A DNA stretch of 64,000 nucleotides from Streptomyces sp. HUAS YS2 (GTDB lineage Bacteria; Actinomycetota; Actinomycetes; Streptomycetales; Streptomycetaceae): positions 7,287,001 through 7,351,000 of the forward strand of contig NZ_CP137573.1 of assembly GCF_033343995.1 (NCBI RefSeq), in the 5' to 3' direction. Position 1 is the stretch's first letter. Each line of letters starts with the position of its first letter. The notes below the pieces were generated by a model that ran no database searches, was not told the DNA's origin, and saw only the letters and a list, made by a program, of their open reading frames with translations. The position numbers and the translations under genes are program-made. Below are positions 1 through 9,867 of this stretch, piece after piece.

Positions 1-1639
1 CGACCCGGCCGGCCGGCTGCTGCCGCCCGGCGCCACCGGCGAACTCTGGGTCGGCGGACTCGGCGTGGCCCGCGGCTACCTCCACAAGCCCGAGCTGACG
101 GCACAGCGCTTCGTGCCCGACACCCTGGACTCCGGGGCGGGACCGGACAGCCGGATCTACCGCTCCGGAGACCTCGCCCGGCTACTGCCGGACGGGGGCC
201 TGGAGTACGCGGGCCGGCTGGACCACCAGGTCAAGATCCGCGGCTACCGGATGGAGCTGGGCGAGATCGAGACGGCCCTGTCGGCCTGCCCGGAGGTGGC
301 CGAACGGGTCGTCCTCGCCGTCGGCGAGACGAGCGAGACCCGGCATCTCGTCGCCTGGATCGTGCCCGCGCCCGGCGCGCCGCGCGAGGCCGCACCCCTG
401 CGCAAGGTCCTCGAGGAGCGGCTCCCGGTCTACATGCTGCCCGCACGCTACGTCTTCGTGGACGCGATGCCGCTGACCTCCAATGGCAAGATCGACCACC
501 GGCGCCTGCCGGCTCCGGAGGAGGCCACCGGAGGCGCCCCGGACAGGGAACCGCGCACGGCCGGCGAACGCCTCCTGACGGCCCTCTTCGCGGAGGTCCT
601 GGCCGTCGGCCCGGTGTCGCCGGACGCCAACTTCTTCGACCTGGGCGGCCATTCGATGCTCGCCGCCCGCCTCGTCGGCAGGATCCGGTCCGCCCTCGGC
701 GTCGACCTGCCGCTGGCCGAACTGTTCGCCCATCAGACCCCCGCGGCCCTGGCCGCGCGCCTCGACACGCGGCCCCGCGACACCGGCGGCACATCCGTCC
801 TGGTCCGGGTGCGCGACGCCGCAGGCGGGGCGGACCGGCCCCCGCTCTTCGCAGTCCACCCCGGCGCGGGAGACGTGCTCTGCTACCAGCCCCTCTCGGC
901 CGCGCTCGGGGCGGACCAGCCGTTCGTCGGCATCCGCTGCCCCGGCCACGGCCCGGGGGAGCAGCCGTTCGGCAGCCTCGCCGAGATGGCCGACCACTAC
1001 GGCGCCGCGATCCTCCAGGCGCAGCCCACCGGGCCGTACCGGCTCCTCGGGCACTCCCTCGGCGGCGTCATCGCCTGGGAGACCGCCCGCAGGCTCCAGG
1101 CACGCGGCCACGAGGTCGCCCTGGTGCTGGTGGACACGTACCTGCCCCGGATCCTCGGCGAGATCCGCGTCAGCCCCGCGCTGGTGCTGCGCAGCCTCTT
1201 CGGCGGCAGGGCCGACTTCACCGACGCCGAACTGGCCGGCCTCACCGACGAGCAGCAGGTCGGACTGGCCCTGCGGAAGCTCGCCGGCTCCGGCGGCCAC
1301 GCGCCGTCCACCGGCGACGCCGACGCCCGCCTGCTGACGCGGCACCTGCGCGCCCTGCGGAGCAACCTCGCACTCTGCGCCGAGCACCCCATGGAGACCG
1401 GCGACCCGTACCGGGGCCCGGTCCTCTACGCCGCCGCCGAGGACAACGCGTACGTGGACGACGTCCCCGCGCTCTGGGCGCCCTTCGTCGACGGACCCCT
1501 GCGCGTCACGCGCGTCGAGGGAGACCACGAGGGCATGCTCCGCGGCCCCGGAGCGGAGCGACTGGCCGCGCTCCTGCGTCCGTTGCTCGCCGACGACGCG
1601 CCGACCCCCACCCGATCGCCCAGCAAGGATGGCAGATGA
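1..1639 (+). CDS. Non-ribosomal peptide synthetase, 3' part (adenylation-thiolation-thioesterase)
   Basis: The reading frame is open from base 2, so the gene begins upstream of the window. The visible part starts in the C-terminal third of an adenylation domain, with GELWVGG, a YRSGDLARLL motif, QVKIRGYRMELGEIE and the A10 motif SNGKID. A thiolation domain follows (FFDLGGHSMLAAR, phosphopantetheine Ser about codon 217). Last comes a type I thioesterase with GHSLGG (nucleophile Ser about codon 352), Asp in LVDTYLP and His in GDHEGML. The enzyme should load an amino acid, carry it as a thioester and release the product by hydrolysis or cyclisation. The substrate cannot be read because the specificity residues lie outside the window. 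The stop overlaps the next start (ATGA), so the genes are translationally coupled. Confidence 0.93.
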   Translation, partial: DPAGRLLPPGATGELWVGGLGVARGYLHKPELTAQRFVPDTLDSGAGPDSRIYRSGDLARLLPDGGLEYAGRLDHQVKIRGYRMELGEIETALSACPEVAERVVLAVGETSETRHLVAWIVPAPGAPREAAPLRKVLEERLPVYMLPARYVFVDAMPLTSNGKIDHRRLPAPEEATGGAPDREPRTAGERLLTALFAEVLAVGPVSPDANFFDLGGHSMLAARLVGRIRSALGVDLPLAELFAHQTPAALAARLDTRPRDTGGTSVLVRVRDAAGGADRPPLFAVHPGAGDVLCYQPLSAALGADQPFVGIRCPGHGPGEQPFGSLAEMADHYGAAILQAQPTGPYRLLGHSLGGVIAWETARRLQARGHEVALVLVDTYLPRILGEIRVSPALVLRSLFGGRADFTDAELAGLTDEQQVGLALRKLAGSGGHAPSTGDADARLLTRHLRALRSNLALCAEHPMETGDPYRGPVLYAAAEDNAYVDDVPALWAPFVDGPLRVTRVEGDHEGMLRGPGAERLAALLRPLLADDAPTPTRSPSKDGR

Positions 1640-2694
1640 GCAGCACACCCGACTTCCGCAGCTTCGGCCCCGGGGCCATGACCGGCACCCAGCCGGCCGA
1701 GCCGGTGCGCGTCCACCCGCTCGCCGACGCCGGCGCGCCGCCGCTGGTCATCGAGGCCGCCGTGCCCCGGCTCCCGGCCGGCCAGTGGGCCGCCGACAAC
1801 CGGGCCCGCGTGGACAGCCTCCTGGCCGAGCACGGAGCGCTCCTCTTCCGCGGGTTCGCGGTGGACCCCGACACCGGATTCCAGTCGTTCGCCGCCGCCG
1901 TGGGCAGCGGCTCCCTGGAGTACACCCAGCGCTCCACCCGGCGCACCCTGGAGAAGAAGGGGATCTACACCTCCACCGAGTACCCCGCCACCCACTCCAT
2001 CGCGCTGCACAGCGAGAACGCCTTCCAGTACGCCTGGCCGCAGCGCATCATGTTCCACTCGGTGACCGTCGCCGAGACCGGCGGGGCCACCCCGATCGCC
2101 GACAACGCCGCCGTCTTCGACGCGATCGACCCGGCCGTGCGCGAGGAGTTCGTCCGGCGCGGCATCACGTACGCGCGGAACTTCGGCGCCGGTCTCGAAC
2201 TGACCTGGCAGGAGGCCTTCCAGACCGAGGACCGCGCCGAGGTGGAGGCGTACTGCGCGGACCACCGGCTGGCCTGCGAGTGGAAGGACGGCGACCGGCT
2301 GATGACCCGGGAGGTGCTGCCCGCCACCCTGCACCTGCGCGGCGCGGACCGCCGCGTCTGGTTCAACCAGGTCCACCTCTTCCACGTGAGCAACCTGGAG
2401 CCCGCCATCCGCGCCGCGCTCCTGGAGGCGCTCCCAGAGGAGGACCTGCCGCGGCACGCGTACTTCGGCGACGGCGGTGTCATCCCCGACGCGTACCTGG
2501 ACGACATCCGCGCCGCCTACGCGGCGCACACCGTGCGCTTCCCGTGGCGCCGCAACGACATCATGCTCGTCGACAACCTGCGGGTCTGCCACGGCCGCGA
2601 GCCCTTCACCGGGGACCGCAAGGTCCTCGTCTCCATGTCCGACCCGGCCGACCACGGCGCGTTCGCCGCCGGCCCCGACGCCGCGCACCAGTGA
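1636..2694 (+). CDS. TauD/SyrP-like Fe(II)/2-oxoglutarate dioxygenase
   Basis: A 352-residue protein of the TauD/TfdA (clavaminate synthase-like) superfamily. The iron-binding facial triad is visible as H125-S-E127 and the distal His319 in CHGREPF. Arg328, a few residues further on, is a likely 2-oxoglutarate ligand. Members next to NRPS genes, such as SyrP, often hydroxylate an amino acid at the beta carbon while it is tethered to a thiolation domain. That role is inferred here from position between two NRPS genes. Use of Glu in place of Asp in the HxD/E motif is common in this branch. The start ATG overlaps the stop of the upstream NRPS, and the downstream NRPS starts 10 bases after the stop. 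A free amino-acid substrate is the alternative. Confidence 0.88.
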   Translation: MSSTPDFRSFGPGAMTGTQPAEPVRVHPLADAGAPPLVIEAAVPRLPAGQWAADNRARVDSLLAEHGALLFRGFAVDPDTGFQSFAAAVGSGSLEYTQRSTRRTLEKKGIYTSTEYPATHSIALHSENAFQYAWPQRIMFHSVTVAETGGATPIADNAAVFDAIDPAVREEFVRRGITYARNFGAGLELTWQEAFQTEDRAEVEAYCADHRLACEWKDGDRLMTREVLPATLHLRGADRRVWFNQVHLFHVSNLEPAIRAALLEALPEEDLPRHAYFGDGGVIPDAYLDDIRAAYAAHTVRFPWRRNDIMLVDNLRVCHGREPFTGDRKVLVSMSDPADHGAFAAGPDAAHQ

Positions 2695-2704
2695 GGGACG
2701 CACG

Positions 2705-5818
<3,114 letters not shown>

Positions 5819-5820
5819 GG

Positions 5821-6507
5821 ATGTTCGCGGAGCTCGCGTCGTTCGCCCTGGTCGCCGGGCTGCTGACGATCACGCCCGGTCTGGACACCGCCCTGGTGCT
5901 CCGGACCGCCGTGGCCGTCGGTCCGCGCGGCGCCATGGCGACCGCCCTGGGCATCAACACCGGTGCCCTGTGCTGGGGCGTGGCCGCGTCCGTGGGCGCC
6001 ACCGCCGTGCTCGCCGCCTCCGACGCGGCGTACCTGGTGCTGCGGATCGCCGGGGCCGGCTATCTGCTGTGGCTGGGGCTCGGCATGCTGTGGCGCAGCC
6101 GTCCGGGCCGCGGCCCGGACGGCGCCGGGGCGCCCGCCCCGGCAGAGCCACCGCCCGAGGCGGACCCGATGCCCGAGGCGGACCCGGCGGCGGGCGGCGA
6201 CTCCCTGGTCCGCCTGTGGTGGCGCGGCACCGCGACCAACCTGCTCAACCCGAAGTTCGGCGTCTTCTACATGGCGATGCTGCCGCAGTTCATCCCCGAC
6301 GGCGCGCCGCAGCTCCTGACCGGCATCGTGCTCACGCTCGTGCACGACCTGGAGGGGCTCGTCTGGTTCGGCCTGCTCGTCCTCGGCGTACGCAGGCTCC
6401 GCGAGCGGCTCGCGCACCCGGCCGTACGGCGTGCGATGGACGCGATCACCGGAACCGCACTGGTCCTGGTCGGGGTGGACGTGGCGCTGTCCGAGCGCCC
6501 GGTATGA
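5821..6507 (+). CDS. LysE/RhtB-family amino-acid exporter
   Basis: A 228-residue membrane protein starting two bases after the NRPS stop. The N-terminus (LLTITPGLDTALVLRTA) carries the typical LysE signature with conserved TPGxD. About six hydrophobic segments are visible, interrupted at residues about 95-130 by a soluble Pro/Ala/Asp/Glu-rich loop containing two PEADP repeats. LysE/RhtB proteins export amino acids and close derivatives driven by the membrane potential. Its place within the NRPS operon suggests it exports the product or an unusual amino-acid intermediate. That makes it a second candidate efflux route besides the MFS protein at 7837. The family call is firm; the substrate is inferred from context only. 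Confidence 0.88.
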   Translation: MFAELASFALVAGLLTITPGLDTALVLRTAVAVGPRGAMATALGINTGALCWGVAASVGATAVLAASDAAYLVLRIAGAGYLLWLGLGMLWRSRPGRGPDGAGAPAPAEPPPEADPMPEADPAAGGDSLVRLWWRGTATNLLNPKFGVFYMAMLPQFIPDGAPQLLTGIVLTLVHDLEGLVWFGLLVLGVRRLRERLAHPAVRRAMDAITGTALVLVGVDVALSERPV

Positions 6508-6542
6508 GAGTCCGGCGACAGCCGGGAAACGAGGAGAACAGC

Positions 6543-7736
6543 ATGACCGCCGCAATCGCTCCGACGCTGCCCGAGGGGGCGCCGGCCGACGGCATCGCCG
6601 TCCTGATCGGCTCCAGGCCCGCCGAGGGCTACGAGACCCTGGCGCGCCTGGGCATCCCCTTCCTCTGGCTCGTCGACCCGGTCGACGAGCCCCCGGCGTC
6701 GGTGCCGGGCGCGGTCGGCGTCGTCCATGTGCCGTTCAAGAGCGACCCGTTGAGCGTGCTCCGGGTGCCGCTGCCGGACTCCGTCCGAGCCGTCCTGTCG
6801 TTCACCGAGATGGGCTCGCTGCCCGCCGCCATGCTCTCGGAAGCCCTCGGCCTGCCCTCCGTACCGGTGCGCGCCGTCGTTCGGGCCCGCAACAAGCTGC
6901 TGATGCGGCGCGTCCTCGCGGACACCGTGCCCGGCCCGGCGTTCGGCGTCGTCGGCACGGACACGCCCGGCGACAAGGACTTCCCGCTGATCGTGAAGCC
7001 CGCGGAGGGCACGGGGAGCCAGGGCATCGCGTACGTCGAGACCCCGGGGGAGTACCGGGACCGGGCGGAGGAGCTGACCGGGGCGCTGTGGGAACAGTTC
7101 CTCAGGGGCGACGAGTTCAGCGTCGAGGCGGTGTCCTTCGACGGCGACCACCGCATCCTCGGCATCACCGCCAAGGCGACCACGGGACAGCCGCACTTCG
7201 TCGAGACCGGCCACGAGGTGCCGGCCCTCCTGCCGCCCGAGACCGAGCAGGCGATCACGGAATGCGTCCGGCGCTGCCTGGACGCGCTGGAGATCACCCT
7301 CGGCGCCTCGCACACCGAGGTCATGGTCTCCGACGGCCGGGCGTTCGTCATCGAGACCCACACCCGCGCCGGCGGCGACCGGATCCCGCTGCTCACGCGC
7401 CTGGTCAGCGGCGCCGACCAGTACGAACTGGCCGTCCGCTCCGTAATCCCGGGCGCCGCCCCCACGCCGCCGGAGCCCGCCGCGTACCGGCACGCCGCCG
7501 TGCACTTCCTGCCCTGGCAGGACGTGCGCGTCGCCGGGGTGACGGGCGTGGAGGAATGCCGGGCCTCGGACGGCGTCGTCGAGGCCTACGTGGAGGTCGC
7601 CGACGGCGACAGCGTGCCGGTATGGCGCTACAGCCACGAACGGCCCGGCTACCTCGTGGTGGGGGCCGACGAGCGCGCGGCGCTCCGGCAGCGGATACGG
7701 GACGCGGAGAGCCGGCTGCACCCCCGCTTCGGCTGA
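6543..7736 (+). CDS. ATP-grasp domain carboxylate-amine ligase
   Basis: ATG 6543 follows a good ribosome site (AACGAGGAGAAC). The 397-residue product has the ATP-grasp layout. The N-terminal part is Rossmann-like (IAVLIGSRP). The nucleotide-binding part has PLIVKPAEGTGSQGI with its glycine-rich lid and ALWEQFLRGDEFSVEAVS. The metal/ATP-binding acidic pair lies in SHTEVMVSDGRAFVIETHTRAGGDRIP. Enzymes of this BacD/PurK-like group activate a carboxylate as an acyl phosphate and couple it to an amine, often making dipeptides or amidating NRPS products. In this cluster it probably adds or caps an amino acid independently of the NRPS modules. The nucleophile and acceptor cannot be read from sequence. 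Confidence 0.88.
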   Translation: MTAAIAPTLPEGAPADGIAVLIGSRPAEGYETLARLGIPFLWLVDPVDEPPASVPGAVGVVHVPFKSDPLSVLRVPLPDSVRAVLSFTEMGSLPAAMLSEALGLPSVPVRAVVRARNKLLMRRVLADTVPGPAFGVVGTDTPGDKDFPLIVKPAEGTGSQGIAYVETPGEYRDRAEELTGALWEQFLRGDEFSVEAVSFDGDHRILGITAKATTGQPHFVETGHEVPALLPPETEQAITECVRRCLDALEITLGASHTEVMVSDGRAFVIETHTRAGGDRIPLLTRLVSGADQYELAVRSVIPGAAPTPPEPAAYRHAAVHFLPWQDVRVAGVTGVEECRASDGVVEAYVEVADGDSVPVWRYSHERPGYLVVGADERAALRQRIRDAESRLHPRFG

Positions 7737-7740
7737 GGCG

Positions 7741-7806
7741 GGACCCGCGGGACCCGCGGGACCGACGGAACCGGCGGAACCAGGCGCGACCGGCGGGACC
7801 GGCGCA
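7741..7806 (+). repeat. Degenerate 9-bp tandem repeat in an intergenic spacer
   Basis: The spacer between the ATP-grasp and MFS genes is made largely of units close to GGGACCCGC and GGAACCGGC, about seven in a row and increasingly diverged. It contains no ORF. It looks like slippage-generated filler and may slightly uncouple expression of the two transporter-side genes. Confidence 0.6.
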
Positions 7807-7836
7807 CGAACGAACGGCAGAAGGAGAAGACAGACA

Positions 7837-9093
7837 GTGGCGGAAACCAAGCCGGCAGGGGTCCTCAGGACCCTCCGGGAGCTGCCCGGCGAGGTGGTCG
7901 TGCTGCTCGTCGGCATCGCGATCAACCGCATGGGCAGCTTCGTCCCGATCTTCCTCGTGCTGTTCCTGACCCGCGAGGCCGACTACCCGGCGGCCCGCGC
8001 CGGGATGGCGCTGACCGCCTTCGGCCTGGGCGCCATCCCCGGCGTCCTCGCCGGCGGCGCGATCACCGACCGGGTCGGGGCGCGCGCCTCCATCGCCGGC
8101 TCGATGACCGTGTACGGCCTGCTGGTCGCGGCCGTCCCGCTGCTCGCCGGCGAGTCCATGTGGCTGCTCCTCGTGGTGATCGCCTGCGCGGGCGCCACCG
8201 GACAGCTGTACCGGCCCGCGGCCACCGCGATGCTCGCCGAACTCACCCCGGCCGACCGGCTGGTCATGGCCTCGGCGGCGATGCGGCTCGGCCTGAACAC
8301 GGGTGCCACCCTCGGGCCGCTGCTCGGCGCCTCGCTCGCCCAGGTCTCGTACACGCTGGTCTTCTTCGTGAACGCCGCCGCCGCGCTCCTGGTGGCCGCC
8401 GCGGTGCTGTGGCGCCTGCCCGTCATGCCGCGCGGCAAGAGCGACGGCTCCGCCGCCGCGTCGAAGGGCGGTTACCTGCCCGCGCTCCGCGACCGCCGGT
8501 ACGTGCTCGTGGTGGCGGGCACGTTCCTGGTGGCCGTCGTCGAGATCCAGTACCAGACGGTGCTCCCCCTGGAGGTGGCGGCCCGCGGCCACTCCGACTA
8601 CGTGTTCACCAGCCTCGTGGCGCTCAACGCGCTGGTCGTGATCCTCGGCGAACTCCCGCTCACCCGGGTCCTCCAGGTGCTGCCGATGCGCCTCACCATG
8701 GCCCTGGGCAGCCTGGTGCTCTGCGTGGGCGTCGCCCTGTTCGGGCTGCCCGCCGGGCTGTGGATCCTGGTCGTGGGCACCCTGGTGTGGACGCTCGGCG
8801 AGATCGTGAGCGCGCCGCCGGTCAGCGCGTACCCTGCCCTGATCGCCCCGCCGGAGCTGCGCGGCCGCTACATCGGGCTGATGGCCACCAGCCAGTCCAT
8901 CGGCTACGCCGTCGGCCCCGCGATCGGGGCGGCCCTCTTCGAGTTCCACGACGCCGCCGTCTGGTCCATGTGCGCGGCACTGGGCGTCGGGGCCGCGCTG
9001 TGCATCGGCCTCGGCGTACGCGAACCGGACAAGACCCCGGCGGACGCCGACGAGGCCGCCGCCCGCGACGGCGAGGAGGTGGTCCGGCCGTGA
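7837..9093 (+). CDS. MFS transporter, probable product efflux pump
   Basis: GTG start at 7837 behind AGAAGGAGAAG. The 418-residue protein shows about 12 hydrophobic helices. It has the loop 2-3 signature region GAITDRVGARASI, corresponding to the MFS GxxxDRxGRR motif A, and a second, symmetrical half containing APPELRGRYIGLMATSQSIG. Major facilitator pumps of this size are usual in natural-product clusters as proton-driven exporters. The C-terminus is hydrophilic and acidic. Its stop overlaps the methyltransferase start by GTGA, so it belongs to the same transcript. Export of the cluster product and self-resistance are inferred from position; the substrate is unknown. Confidence 0.9.
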   Translation: MAETKPAGVLRTLRELPGEVVVLLVGIAINRMGSFVPIFLVLFLTREADYPAARAGMALTAFGLGAIPGVLAGGAITDRVGARASIAGSMTVYGLLVAAVPLLAGESMWLLLVVIACAGATGQLYRPAATAMLAELTPADRLVMASAAMRLGLNTGATLGPLLGASLAQVSYTLVFFVNAAAALLVAAAVLWRLPVMPRGKSDGSAAASKGGYLPALRDRRYVLVVAGTFLVAVVEIQYQTVLPLEVAARGHSDYVFTSLVALNALVVILGELPLTRVLQVLPMRLTMALGSLVLCVGVALFGLPAGLWILVVGTLVWTLGEIVSAPPVSAYPALIAPPELRGRYIGLMATSQSIGYAVGPAIGAALFEFHDAAVWSMCAALGVGAALCIGLGVREPDKTPADADEAAARDGEEVVRP

Positions 9094-9839
9094 AGCCGAC
9101 CACCGTGCAGACGCTCTACAGCCGCTTCGGAGTGCACTTCGACGCGATCGCCGAGGCCGGGGGAGTGGACACCGAAGGCGAGGTCTCCTTCCTCGACCGC
9201 GTCTTCCGCGACCACGAGGTCGGTTCGGTCCTGGACCTGGCCTGCGGCACCGGCCGGCACAGCCTCGCGCTGGCAGCACGCGGCTACGAGGTCACGGGCA
9301 TCGACTACTCGCCGGAGCTGCTCGAGGTCGCCCGCGGCAAGGCCGGCCCGGCTGTGACGTTCTCGCTTCAGGACGTATCGGCCATCGACGCCGGGACGGG
9401 CTTCGACGCGGCGATCTGCATGTGGTCCACCTTCGGCGAACTCCCCTACCGCGCCATGCTCGACTCCCTGCGCGGCGCGCTGCGCCCCGGCGGCCTGTTC
9501 GTCGTCGACACCAAGCACTTCCCCGAACTGCCGGACGTCGGGCTGCGCACCCACCACTCCGACGAACTCCTCGTCGGCGACGTCCTGATCAGGACGGAGA
9601 TCGACGAGTACTACCGGGGCCGGACCCGGGTGCGTGAGCTGGTCTACCACGTGGGCGGTGACTCGGTCCCCGACCACAGCGAGATGGACATGTACACGGA
9701 ACCCGAGTACATCGCGCTCATGGCGTCCCACGGTTTCGCCCACCTGGCCACGCACCACGACTACGGCTCCGACCGACGCGCGGACGCCCGCAGACTGCAG
9801 ATGGTCTTCACCACGCAAGTCGCCGACCCGGTGCTCTAG
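9090..9839 (+). CDS. SAM-dependent class I methyltransferase
   Basis: A 249-residue protein starting at GTG 9090, overlapping the MFS stop. Motif I (VLDLACGTGRHSL, residues about 48-60) and the acidic end of beta-2 (VTGIDYSPELLEVAR) define the SAM site. FDAAICMWSTFGELP is motif II, and LRPGGLFVVDTKH is motif III. It is the last gene of the plus-strand cluster and faces the LAL regulator with a 28-base gap. It is probably a tailoring N- or O-methyltransferase for the peptide. The C-terminal half (TEPEYIALMASHGF) resembles small-molecule methyltransferases rather than those acting on protein or DNA. Confidence 0.88.
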   Translation: MKPTTVQTLYSRFGVHFDAIAEAGGVDTEGEVSFLDRVFRDHEVGSVLDLACGTGRHSLALAARGYEVTGIDYSPELLEVARGKAGPAVTFSLQDVSAIDAGTGFDAAICMWSTFGELPYRAMLDSLRGALRPGGLFVVDTKHFPELPDVGLRTHHSDELLVGDVLIRTEIDEYYRGRTRVRELVYHVGGDSVPDHSEMDMYTEPEYIALMASHGFAHLATHHDYGSDRRADARRLQMVFTTQVADPVL

Positions 9840-9867
9840 GACAGCGGGTCGGCGGCCCGGGCGGGCG